From assembly GCA_015488325.1 (NCBI GenBank), contig WFOA01000013.1, positions 1 through 38,984 on the forward strand: a stretch of 38,984 nt of DNA. The letters are read 5' to 3'. The notes under the pieces were generated by a model, which was not told where the DNA came from, made no database searches, and was given only the letters and a program-made list of their open reading frames with translations. This document shows positions 7,394 through 15,550 of the stretch, in pieces (within the stretch, counting starts at the first letter, position 1; each line of letters opens with the position of its first letter). The stretch comes from Acidimicrobiia bacterium. Lineage in GTDB: Bacteria > Actinomycetota > Acidimicrobiia > Spongiisociales > ZC4RG35. A program made the translations under genes and the position numbers.

Positions 7394-8560
7394 ATGGACG
7401 ATGTCGCACGTTGCGCCGTGGAGCTCCTGGGGTCGGGCGTCGAGGCTCTTGCGGCCGAGCAGGTGGAGAACGCCGACGGCTTCCTGTTGGCCGAACAGGT
7501 CGCAGAGCTGCGTCGCCTCGCCGACCGGCTGGAGGCGGAGGTCCTGCGCCGGGTCCGCCGGATCGACGACGAAGCGGTGGCCCCGAGCATCGGATACCCC
7601 TCGACGTCGGCGCTGCTGCGTCACCGGTGCAGGCTCCGCACCGGCCGCGCCCGGCGGATGGTCGCCGACGCCCGCCGCCTCGCTTCGATGCCCCTCACCG
7701 ACAAGCTCTACACCGCAGGCGACCTCTCCACCGACCAGGTGCGGATCCTCATCCAGGCGGCCGAGACCGAACCCGAGGCCTTCGACCGGTGGGAACCGAC
7801 CCTGGCGGACACGGCGCACACGGTGGAGCTCTGCGACGACCTGGCCGCGGTGGTCGCCCTCTGGCGCCAGCAGGTCCATCCGCTCCCCACCGCCGACGAA
7901 CGGCAACTGTTCGAACGGCGAGCCGCGGTGATGTGGCAGAACCTCGACGGCATGACCGAACTGTGGGCCCGGTTCACGCCCGAGGTGGGAGCCCGGATCC
8001 GCCACCTCGTCGACGCCGCCACCGCTCCACCGCGGGTCGGCGACGGTCGATCGGCCGGCCAACGGCGCGCCGACGCCCTCGCCGACCTCCTCCTCGGCGA
8101 CGGCGGCGGGCGGACCGAACTCGTCGTCCACACCGACCTCGACACCCTCACCGGATCCGCCTACACGATGGCCGACCCCGAATCCGGCGGCGTCTTCGGT
8201 CGCCGGGCCTTCGATCAGGCCTGCTGTGACCCGGTCGTCACCCGGGTCGTGTTCGGGCCCGAAGGCCAGCCCGTCGACGTCGGCCGTACCCGCCGGGTGG
8301 TCCCCGGCCACCTGCGCAAAGCGGTCGTCGCCCGAGACCGGCGATGTGCCTTCCCCGGCTGTGCCCGGCCGCCCAAATGGTGCGACGTCCACCACGTGGT
8401 CCCGTGGAGCCGAGGCGGCGAAACCAACGTCGACGGCCTCGTCCTCCTGTGCCGATTCCACCACACCCTCACCCACCTACACCGGCTCGCCATCACCTGG
8501 ACGGGGGACGGTTGGAGCTTCACCGACTCCGACGGCCGCCCCTGGCCGCCGCCGATATGA
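7394..8560 (+). CDS. DUF222 / HNH endonuclease-domain protein (13E12-repeat type)
   Basis: 388 residues. The N-terminal half is a helical DUF222 domain (NADGFLLAEQVAELRRLADRLE, then TGRARRMVADARRL and LSTDQVRIL). The C-terminus is an HNH nuclease: CAFPGCARPPKWCDVHHVV, then PWSRGGETNVDGLVLLCRFHHTLTH, with CxxxC and CxxH zinc-type pairs and the HH catalytic segment. This architecture is highly multiplied in actinobacteria (the REP13E12 group of Mycobacterium) and is suspected to be linked to mobile DNA, but its role is unproven. I preferred the ATG at 7394 over the track start at 7352 because the TATATT hexamer sits just upstream. It ends 10 bp from the convergent nurA-like gene. Confidence 0.9.
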   Translation: MDDVARCAVELLGSGVEALAAEQVENADGFLLAEQVAELRRLADRLEAEVLRRVRRIDDEAVAPSIGYPSTSALLRHRCRLRTGRARRMVADARRLASMPLTDKLYTAGDLSTDQVRILIQAAETEPEAFDRWEPTLADTAHTVELCDDLAAVVALWRQQVHPLPTADERQLFERRAAVMWQNLDGMTELWARFTPEVGARIRHLVDAATAPPRVGDGRSAGQRRADALADLLLGDGGGRTELVVHTDLDTLTGSAYTMADPESGGVFGRRAFDQACCDPVVTRVVFGPEGQPVDVGRTRRVVPGHLRKAVVARDRRCAFPGCARPPKWCDVHHVVPWSRGGETNVDGLVLLCRFHHTLTHLHRLAITWTGDGWSFTDSDGRPWPPPI

Positions 8561-8570
8561 ACCCCCGGCT

Positions 8571-9476
8571 CTACCCCGCCGCTGCCTTCAAGGCCCGGAA
8601 CATGAGGTCGGGATCTCCGAGACGGCGGCGCAGCTCCCGTTCCAGACCACCGATCGGGTAGAGGTTCTGGGGGGCACGGGGGTCCTTGTGGGGTGCCGAG
8701 GCGAACCGGGGCAGGGTGGCTGTCACCCGGTCTGCCAGCCCGGCAGCCTCGGCCACGGGTCGGTCAGCCGCGACCTCGCACCGGACGATGCCGCCCGCCA
8801 CCGACCCAGGACCCAGACGGGCGTACCACGAGAAGCGACTCCATGAGGTGGTGGTGAGGAACAGCGGCGTCCGGGTCCCCGGGGTGAGGTCGTCCAGGAC
8901 GGTCCGCAGCGCAGGAGGCAGGTAATGGACCCGTCGGGTCTTCACATACCCGACTGCTCCGGGGACGTGACGGTGATGCGACAACGGTCCGTCGACCACC
9001 ACCAGGCCCGTCCCTGCATGCACCGCCGCCACCGTCCCTTCGAGTTCCCCCATCCGCTGTTGCAACCCCAGCCACAACCGCTCGGGGGTCTCCCCCACCG
9101 TCGGACGGACCTCGTAGGTCCCGTGGCGGGTCACGATCGGAGCTGCGTCCGGAGCCGACGTGAACAGCCCCCGCTCCACCACCGCGTCCACCACCTTCGC
9201 CTCTCCGTCCGTACAGCGCACCGCCCCTGCGGCGTAGACGGCGCAGAGCCCCAGCGTCGCCGGCGGACCGTGGATCCACACGTTGGCGTCGACTCGACGG
9301 ACCCCGTCGACGAACAGCACGTCGTCGACAGGGTCGGACAGGGGACGGCGGGGAGCCCACCGGTCGGCGGGGACCTCCACCGTCGGGTCGACGTTGGATT
9401 CGGGCTCTTCCAGGTCCGCCGAGCCGGGTACCCCGTATTCCGGCGCCCAGGGTTCGACGGTGTACCGGGTGGTCAT
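8571..9476 (-). CDS. NurA-like nuclease, third gene of the sbcD-sbcC operon
   Basis: 301 residues. Features that recall the NurA nuclease (partner of the HerA translocase in DNA-end resection) are a first acidic strand DVLFVDGVRRVDANVWI near residue 50, a second strand LVVVDGPLSHHRH near residue 160, and a C-terminal PQNLYPIGGLERELRRRLGD. The DGPL strand and the C-terminal YP segment match the family pattern, but the histidine I would expect after the tyrosine is not obvious, so the catalytic set may be incomplete. The ATG overlaps the sbcC stop (ATGA), so it is translationally coupled to sbcC. A HerA-like ATPase is 9.5 kb away. The call rests on motif recall plus context. Confidence 0.6.
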   Translation of the reverse strand: MTTRYTVEPWAPEYGVPGSADLEEPESNVDPTVEVPADRWAPRRPLSDPVDDVLFVDGVRRVDANVWIHGPPATLGLCAVYAAGAVRCTDGEAKVVDAVVERGLFTSAPDAAPIVTRHGTYEVRPTVGETPERLWLGLQQRMGELEGTVAAVHAGTGLVVVDGPLSHHRHVPGAVGYVKTRRVHYLPPALRTVLDDLTPGTRTPLFLTTTSWSRFSWYARLGPGSVAGGIVRCEVAADRPVAEAAGLADRVTATLPRFASAPHKDPRAPQNLYPIGGLERELRRRLGDPDLMFRALKAAAG

Positions 9477-11803
9477 GCCTCCACCCTCTCCACCGTGGCC
9501 GTGGTCGGCCCCGAACGGACCTCGAAGCGCACCGGCAGCTGGTGGGCCAGGTCCCGGACATGGGTGACGAGCCCCACCATCTTGCCGCCCGCCCCGATCT
9601 CGGAGATGACCGAAGCCACCGTCTCCAAGGTTTCGGCGTCGAGGGTGCCGAACCCTTCGTCGAGGAAGATCGAGTCCAACCGACCCGCCCCGGAGACGGC
9701 CATCGCCGAGATGTGGTCGGCGAGGGACAGGGCGAGGGCCAACGAGACGAGGAAGGTCTCACCTCCCGACAGGGACCGCACCGACCGTCGTTCGTCGGCC
9801 GCCTGATGATCCACCACCTCGAAGGCGAGGTTGGAGGTCACGGCCAGGGAGTAGCGTCCCTCCGCCAGCTGGGCGAGACGCTGGTTGGCGCCGTCGGCGA
9901 GGACCCGGAGGGCCTCGTCGAGCAGCCACCGTTCGAATCCTGCGGCCGAGAGATGACGGGCCAGTGTCTTGGCTACCGCCGCCTGGACTTCGAGATCTTC
10001 GAGGGACCGCTCCCAAGCCTGTTTGCGTTCCAGGTCGGCGGCGAGGCGGTCCCGTATGCCGCGGGCGTCGGTCAGGGCCTCCACGACCACGTCCCGCAGC
10101 TGCCCGGCCGGTTCCAAACCCGCCTCCCGGCAGCGGACCGCCAGTGCGGCTTCGGCTTCGACGTAGGACCGTCGGAGCTCTTCGACTTCGGCCCTCGCCG
10201 CCGCCAGCCGGCTCGTCACCTCCGGTGCCGTCTCGTCACGCCATCGGAGCAGACGATGCCACCCCGCCGCCGGGTCGTCGGGGTCGATGGCGGGTGGAGC
10301 GAGGGAGGCCACGGTGTCCCGGGCGGCGATGAGGTCGGTGGTGAGCCTCTTCGCCGCCTCCTCGGCCTTCTCCAATGCGCCGGTGGCGGCGTCCAGTTCT
10401 CTCCGGGCCTCGTCCCTGGCGTTGCGGGCTGCGGCCAACGCCGTCTCCGCCTCGGCGACCCGGGCCACGAGCCCCTCGAGGTCGTCGGGACGATCGGTCA
10501 GCGACGCGTCGAGCCGGGCGATCCGACCGTCGACCTCCTCCAGGCTGGTCGCCACCCGTGACCGATCCGCCTCGGCGGCGACACGTTCCTCCCGGGCGGC
10601 CGACAGGCGCTGCTCGGCGGCGGCGAGGTCGCCAGACGGCGACGCCGGGGGGACCTCGGCCACCACCTGGCCGCACACGGGGCATTCCTCCCCGGGGCCA
10701 AGGCTCCGCCGCAGGTGGGAAGCGAGGTCGGCGTCCCGCGCCGCGACCAACGCCTCCTCCGCCGCCTGCTCGGCGGCGACCGCGGCCGCCAGGTCGGCCT
10801 CGGCCCGACGCAGCTCCTCTTCCAGCCCGGCTCTCCGCTCGGCCGCCTCCTTCCGTTCCTGCGCCGCCGCCGAGGAGCAGCTGGAGGGTCTCCCCGACCG
10901 TTCCCGGCTGGAACGCTGGCTGGCGGCGGCGACGGCCTGCTCGGCCTCGGCGAGCCGACCCGTGGCGGCGGCCACCGCCTGCCTGGCGTCGGCCAGCCGG
11001 GATCCGAGCTCGTCGAGGTCCTCGGGTGCCGACAACGCGGCGAGGGCGTCGCGGCGGGCCTCGAGCTCCCTCACCCGGCCCGCGGCCTCCCGGCCTCTCT
11101 CCTCCAGCTCCGCCAGCTTCGGGGCGCCCGCTTCGATCTCGGCGAGCAGCGCCGTGAGCTCTTCGACACGGGTCTCGGCGGCGGCCACCGCGCCCGGATC
11201 GACGTCGGCGAGGTCACCGAGACGGGAACGCACCTCGGCGGCCCTGCCTTCGGCCTCCGCCTGCCTGCTGCGGGCGGCCTTCGCCACCTCCTCGTAGATG
11301 CCGAGGTCGAGGAGCGACACGAGGAGATCCTGGCGGGCGGAAGGCTTGTCGTGGAGGAATCGGGCGAACTCTCCCTGGGGTAGCACCACCGATTTGGTGA
11401 ACTGGTCGAAGTCGAGGCCGAGCAGATCGGTGACCCGTTCGGTGACCTCGGCGGCGGTGCCCGCCAGCACGTGGCCACCGGACTCCAGGCGGGCCTCGTC
11501 GGTGTTCGCCCCTCCCCGGGAGGTGCGTCGCACCACCCGCACGACGGTGTGGATCCGTCCCGCCACTTCGAAATCCAGCCGGACCTTCATCTCCAGTCTC
11601 CCGGTGCTGATCACCGGGGCGACATCCCGCCGGCCGTGTCGCGGCACCGCCCCGTAGAGGGCGAACACCATGGCGTCGATGATGGAGCTCTTGCCGCTGC
11701 CGGTGGGTCCGGTGAGGGCGAACAGGTCGACGCCGTCGAAGTCGATCTCGGTGGGTTCCCTGAAGGCGGTGAAGCCTTCCAGCTCAAGTCGTCGTGGGCG
11801 CAC
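9473..11803 (-). CDS. sbcC: DNA double-strand break repair ATPase SbcC (Rad50-like)
   Basis: SMC-like ATPase that, with the SbcD nuclease, opens and trims DNA ends and hairpins. The Walker A motif GPTGSGKS is at residues 32-39. A long Ala/Glu/Arg-rich coiled coil follows on both sides of the zinc hook CPVC (Cys374 and Cys377, almost exactly central). The signature RSLSGGETFLVSLALAL and Walker B IFLDEGFGTLD lie near the C-terminus. The 776 residues are short beside the roughly 1050 of E. coli SbcC, implying shorter arms. The track start at 11866 is upstream of the real one; GTG 11803 begins VRPRRLELEGFTAFRE, overlapping sbcD by 20 nt and giving the normal N-terminus. Confidence 0.95.
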   Translation of the reverse strand: MRPRRLELEGFTAFREPTEIDFDGVDLFALTGPTGSGKSSIIDAMVFALYGAVPRHGRRDVAPVISTGRLEMKVRLDFEVAGRIHTVVRVVRRTSRGGANTDEARLESGGHVLAGTAAEVTERVTDLLGLDFDQFTKSVVLPQGEFARFLHDKPSARQDLLVSLLDLGIYEEVAKAARSRQAEAEGRAAEVRSRLGDLADVDPGAVAAAETRVEELTALLAEIEAGAPKLAELEERGREAAGRVRELEARRDALAALSAPEDLDELGSRLADARQAVAAATGRLAEAEQAVAAASQRSSRERSGRPSSCSSAAAQERKEAAERRAGLEEELRRAEADLAAAVAAEQAAEEALVAARDADLASHLRRSLGPGEECPVCGQVVAEVPPASPSGDLAAAEQRLSAAREERVAAEADRSRVATSLEEVDGRIARLDASLTDRPDDLEGLVARVAEAETALAAARNARDEARRELDAATGALEKAEEAAKRLTTDLIAARDTVASLAPPAIDPDDPAAGWHRLLRWRDETAPEVTSRLAAARAEVEELRRSYVEAEAALAVRCREAGLEPAGQLRDVVVEALTDARGIRDRLAADLERKQAWERSLEDLEVQAAVAKTLARHLSAAGFERWLLDEALRVLADGANQRLAQLAEGRYSLAVTSNLAFEVVDHQAADERRSVRSLSGGETFLVSLALALSLADHISAMAVSGAGRLDSIFLDEGFGTLDAETLETVASVISEIGAGGKMVGLVTHVRDLAHQLPVRFEVRSGPTTATVERVEA

Positions 11804-12938
11804 CGACGTCTCCCAGCAGTTCGGCGAAGAGAGCCTCCACCCGTTCGTCCCGAGCTTCGCGTGCATCCAGGTATTCGGCGAAGAGCTCGACCGGTGTCCG
11901 CCCCACTCGGGTCGGGCCCCCGGCAGGCCGGTGTTCCCGACGTTCGGGCGTCAGGGTCACCTCGACGGCGTCGGGGAGCTCGGCCCGTACCTCGTCGGCC
12001 AGTCCCGCCCGGGCAGGCTCGTCGAGTTCGACCCGGAGGTAGGCGTCGTCGAGTCCCCGACCGGCTTCGATGACCTCTTCCAGGGTGCCGACGAGATGGA
12101 CGAGGCGCCGACCAGACGTCAGCGGCACCTCCTCGACCCGGGCGGGCACTCCCGGCGCCGCCTCGACGAGGAGGACCGCCTTTGTGTGGCCGGCCTCCCC
12201 GAAGTCGAGCTGGAGAGGCGAGCCCGAATACCAGACGGTGGAGGCCGCCGGGATCCGCTGGGCACGATGGAAGTGGCCGAGGGCGACGTAGCTGAGCCCC
12301 CCCGGGAAGGCACCGGCTGGAATCGGGTAGTCGAGGACGGTGTGGGCCCGGCGTTCGCCTCCCCCGGGCGTCGCGCCGACGACGGTGAGATGAGCGACGA
12401 CGACGTTCACCACGTCGAGGTCGGGCTCGCCGACCAGGTGGGCGATGATGCGCTGCAGCCGGGCGGCGTAGGTGCCTTCGTGTTCGGACGCCTCGCCTTC
12501 CATCAGGTCTGCGGCACGGACGATGGCTCGACGCGACACGAAGGGGACGAGGGCGAGCCGAGCCGTCTCCCCCCGTTCGGTGACGACGTCGACCACACCC
12601 CCTTCGTCCGGCCGGGCGAGGGTCGCCGCCATCGTGACCCGACCCAACTCCAGCAGCGGTGTCACCGCCCGGAGCCGCCCCGGATGGTCGTGGTTCCCCG
12701 CGATCGCCACCACCGGCGCCACCTCTGCCAGGTCGAGCAGGGCTCGGTACACGATCCGTTCGGCTTCCGCCGACGGCGCGGCCGTGTCGAACAGGTCGCC
12801 GGCCACCAGTACCAGGTCGACTCGGCGGTCGGCGGCGATCTCGACGATCTCGGTGAGTACGTCGCGGTGTTCTTCGGCGCGGCTTCGACCTCGGATGGTG
12901 CGCCCGACATGCCAGTCGGAGGTGTGGAGGATCCTCAC
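11784..12938 (-). CDS. sbcD: Exonuclease SbcD (Mre11-like)
   Basis: 384-residue metallophosphoesterase nuclease, Mn-dependent partner of SbcC. The metal-binding motifs appear in order: RILHTSDWHVG, LVLVAGDLFDTAAPS and AIAGNHDHPGR, then a GHFHRAQRI segment giving the late histidines. The C-terminal part holds the capping and SbcC-binding region. The start is a GTG whose codon is 8 nt behind a TACGAT hexamer, which suggests a leaderless message. Transcription order is sbcD, sbcC, nurA-like, all overlapping, so one transcript very probably makes all three proteins. Confidence 0.95.
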   Translation of the reverse strand: MRILHTSDWHVGRTIRGRSRAEEHRDVLTEIVEIAADRRVDLVLVAGDLFDTAAPSAEAERIVYRALLDLAEVAPVVAIAGNHDHPGRLRAVTPLLELGRVTMAATLARPDEGGVVDVVTERGETARLALVPFVSRRAIVRAADLMEGEASEHEGTYAARLQRIIAHLVGEPDLDVVNVVVAHLTVVGATPGGGERRAHTVLDYPIPAGAFPGGLSYVALGHFHRAQRIPAASTVWYSGSPLQLDFGEAGHTKAVLLVEAAPGVPARVEEVPLTSGRRLVHLVGTLEEVIEAGRGLDDAYLRVELDEPARAGLADEVRAELPDAVEVTLTPERREHRPAGGPTRVGRTPVELFAEYLDAREARDERVEALFAELLGDVGAPTTT

Positions 12939-12946
12939 GCCGGCGG

Positions 12947-12952
12947 ATCGTA
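12947..12952 (-). promoter_or_regulatory. Candidate -10 hexamer of the sbcD operon
   Basis: TACGAT on the minus strand ends 8 nt before the GTG start of sbcD, in the 37-bp gap after the desaturase gene. Confidence 0.45.
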
Positions 12953-12975
12953 CCGGTCGGGTGTGACGAAACCGG

Positions 12976-13818
12976 TCAGACGCCGACGGCCCCGTAGCGA
13001 CGTTCGAAGGCCGCCGCCTTCGCCAGTACCTGCGCGGGCAACCCCAGGAGTTTCTCCTGGAACTCCTGGGCGGTGGTGGTGAGTCCGGTCAACCCCTCGA
13101 TGTTCCAGTCGCGGATCAGAGGCCGAAGCACCCGGTCGTGATGGATCCGGAGGTTGTAGACCCCGGCTTTGGCGATGGACACCGCCCGTCGGAGGAAGTT
13201 GGGGATCCCCACCCCCGGCATCTTGAAGTTGGACAGCACCGAATAGATACGGGGGAGGACGATGGACGGGTCTTCGTCCAGCATCGCCGAGAGGACCCCC
13301 CGATAGAAGAGGAAATGGTGGTTCTCGTCGGCGGCGATCCTGCTCATGAGCTCGTAGGCGACTTCGTCGTCGGCGAGCTTGCCGGCGTTGCGGTGGCTCA
13401 CCCTGGTGGCCAGTTCTTGGGCGGAGGTGTAGACGAACAGGTCGATCGGGTCGTCGGCGTCGAACTCGTAGCCCCCGGCCATCGTCGCCAGACGGTCGTC
13501 TTCCAGCTCCACCGGGTCGCAGTTGCGGCTCACCAACAGATAGCTGCGCAAGGCGATGGCGTGCTGACCTTCCTCGGCCGTCCAGATTCCGTTCCAACGC
13601 CGCAGGGCGCCGTGGTCCCCGAGGTGCTTCTCGATCGTGGCGTGGTAGTAGGGCAGGTTGTCTTCGGTGAGGAGGTTGAGGACGAGGGCGGTACGGGTCT
13701 CGGGGCTCAACGTCGCCTGGGACTCGTCCCAGGGTTCGTCGCGGAAGTTGCGGCCCTGTTCCCAGGGGACGATCTCGTGGGCGTACCAGTGGGTGCGACG
13801 CTCGACGTGTTCGTCCAT
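12976..13818 (-). CDS. Acyl-ACP desaturase (ferritin-like di-iron, DesA family)
   Basis: Soluble di-iron fatty-acid desaturase of the actinobacterial DesA type. Iron ligands are visible in order: LLTEDNLPYY, WTAEEGQHAIAL, SAQELATRVSHRN and AADENHHFLFY. The first ATG in frame is 13818 (MDEHVERRTHW), giving 280 residues. However, the frame stays open upstream, and its translation VELLASVSPAIERL aligns with the conserved N-terminal helix I recall from mycobacterial DesA1 (LLHELEPVVEKYL). Translation therefore probably starts earlier, yet there is no ATG, GTG or TTG before the upstream stop. ATT at 13903-13905 with GGGGGTGAG 10 nt upstream, or CTG near 13854, are candidates. The coordinates given use the canonical ATG and are probably short by 10-29 residues. 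Confidence 0.9.
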   Translation of the reverse strand: MDEHVERRTHWYAHEIVPWEQGRNFRDEPWDESQATLSPETRTALVLNLLTEDNLPYYHATIEKHLGDHGALRRWNGIWTAEEGQHAIALRSYLLVSRNCDPVELEDDRLATMAGGYEFDADDPIDLFVYTSAQELATRVSHRNAGKLADDEVAYELMSRIAADENHHFLFYRGVLSAMLDEDPSIVLPRIYSVLSNFKMPGVGIPNFLRRAVSIAKAGVYNLRIHHDRVLRPLIRDWNIEGLTGLTTTAQEFQEKLLGLPAQVLAKAAAFERRYGAVGV

Positions 13819-14044
13819 GAGGCGTTCGATGGCAGGCGAAACGGACGCGAGCAGCTCGACGGATTCGGGGTGAGGAATGAGGAAACTCCAGGGCTCGGGT
13901 GGAATCTCAGCTTAACTCACCCCCACGTTTGCGCCGAAGAACCCTGATGCCGCCCGCCACACCCCTTCGGTCGGGCCCCGTCCCCGACCTGTTTCCCCAC
14001 CCGATGAAACGTCTCGTTCACGCACCGAGTCTGAACACGACGTG

Positions 14045-15484
14045 ATGGCGGATCGAACACCGCAGGGCCGAGCCCAGACGCAACCGCGTGCGCCGGCTGC
14101 CGATCGGAAAGTCATGAGCGCCGAACAGCGTGTCGACGACGCGATGCTCGGAGACTTCGACACCGCCCATCGGGCTCTGGCCGAACGTGCCCGGGAGGTC
14201 CTGGAGTCGAACTGGCTGGGACACGCCACCCGTCCGGCCGCCGGGCTGTATCCACACCAGTGGAGCTGGGACGCCGGGTTCATCGCCATCGGCTACGCCC
14301 GGTTCGACACTCGGCGTGCGGCCGCCGAACTCCGATCCCTGTTCCGAGGCCAGTGGTCCGACGGGATGCTCCCCCACATCGTGTTCAACGGCGGAGGCGA
14401 GTCGTATTTCCCCGGCCCCGACTACTGGGGCACCGAGCGCTCACCCTACGCGCCACCGCGCCCCCGCACCTCGGGGATCGTCCAACCTCCGATCCACGCC
14501 ACAGCGGCCCTCCGCACCTTCCGCCACGCCACCGACCGTGACACCGCCCGGGCGCTCCTGGAGGAGCTGATGCCGAAACTCGCCGCCTGGCACGGGTACC
14601 TGCACCGGGAGCGGGTCCGTCCCGGCATCGGCCTCGTCGAGATCTGGCATCCGTGGGAGTCGGGGATGGACAACTCGCCGCTGTGGGACGAAGCCCTGAG
14701 CCGCATCGTCCCCGCCCGGGTCCGCGACTGGGTCCGGGCGGACCTCGACCATGCCGACCCCGCCGAACGACCCACCGACGAGGACTACCTGCGCTACCTG
14801 CATCTCGTCGACCTGTTCCGAGAGCTCTCCTACGATCCGGAACGGATCCGCGCCGCCACCCCCTTCGCCGTCGCCGACGTCCTCATGAACACCCTGTGGG
14901 TGCAGGCCAACCGGGATCTGGCGTCGATCGCCGACATCATCGGCGCCGACGGGAGCCGGTTCACCGCCTGGGCCGACGAGGCAGCCGCCGCCATGGGCGA
15001 GATCTGTTGGGACGACACCCTCGACGTGTTCGTCGACTTCGACCTCGTCGCCGGTGCCCCGATCTGTACCCGGGTCGGCGCCGCCTTCGCTCCCCTGTTC
15101 GCCGGGATCCCCGACGCCGACCAGGCCCGACGCATGGTGCGCCGCCTCCACGACGAGGTCGGCGAACACCTCGGCGCCACCACCTGGATGGTGCCGAGCT
15201 TCGATCCGTCCGAGCCGGGCTTCATGCCCACCAACTACTGGCGTGGACCGGTCTGGATCAACGTGAACTGGGTCCTCTATCAGGGTCTGCGGCGGTACGG
15301 CTACCACGTCGAGGCGGCGTCGCTGCGAGCTTCGCTCCTCGCCCTCGCCGAACGCTCCGGCTTCTTCGAGCACTACGACCCGGTCACCGGGAACGGACAC
15401 GGCGCCGACCGGTTCGCCTGGACCGCCGCCCTCGTCCTCGACCTGCTGTTCGAATCGGGCGCCGACGACGCCCGGACCGCCTGA
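14045..15484 (+). CDS. mgh: GH63-family glycoside hydrolase, probable mannosylglycerate hydrolase
   Basis: Cytosolic (alpha/alpha)6-barrel hydrolase of 479 residues; no signal peptide. Segments LYPHQWSWDAGFIAIG, WSDGMLPHIVFN, EIWHPWESGMDNSP, NYWRGPVWINVNW and GFFEHYDPVTGNG match the GH63 group that includes mannosylglycerate hydrolase of Thermus and Rubrobacter, which splits alpha-mannosylglycerate into mannose and glycerate. Counted from the internal ATG at 14114, the DNSP aspartate is residue 186 and the FFEHYD glutamate is residue 419, close to the catalytic D182/E419 I recall for the Thermus enzyme. The neighbours are mannosylglycerate biosynthesis genes, which strongly supports this substrate over glucosylglycerate. 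The start is uncertain: 14042 GTG, 14045 ATG or 14114 ATG. Confidence 0.82.
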   Translation: MADRTPQGRAQTQPRAPAADRKVMSAEQRVDDAMLGDFDTAHRALAERAREVLESNWLGHATRPAAGLYPHQWSWDAGFIAIGYARFDTRRAAAELRSLFRGQWSDGMLPHIVFNGGGESYFPGPDYWGTERSPYAPPRPRTSGIVQPPIHATAALRTFRHATDRDTARALLEELMPKLAAWHGYLHRERVRPGIGLVEIWHPWESGMDNSPLWDEALSRIVPARVRDWVRADLDHADPAERPTDEDYLRYLHLVDLFRELSYDPERIRAATPFAVADVLMNTLWVQANRDLASIADIIGADGSRFTAWADEAAAAMGEICWDDTLDVFVDFDLVAGAPICTRVGAAFAPLFAGIPDADQARRMVRRLHDEVGEHLGATTWMVPSFDPSEPGFMPTNYWRGPVWINVNWVLYQGLRRYGYHVEAASLRASLLALAERSGFFEHYDPVTGNGHGADRFAWTAALVLDLLFESGADDARTA

Positions 15485-15536
15485 CGCCACCTCCCCATTC
15501 GGGACGAACGCCCATTCCCAAACCGGCCGCCACGGG

Positions 15537-15542
15537 TACTGT
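15537..15542 (+). promoter_or_regulatory. Candidate -10 hexamer of mpgS
   Basis: TACTGT ends 8 nt before the ATG at 15551, within the 66-bp gap after the hydrolase gene. It touches the TTG used as start by the ORF track (15542), so the ATG is the better start. Confidence 0.45.
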
Positions 15543-15550
15543 TGGACTTG

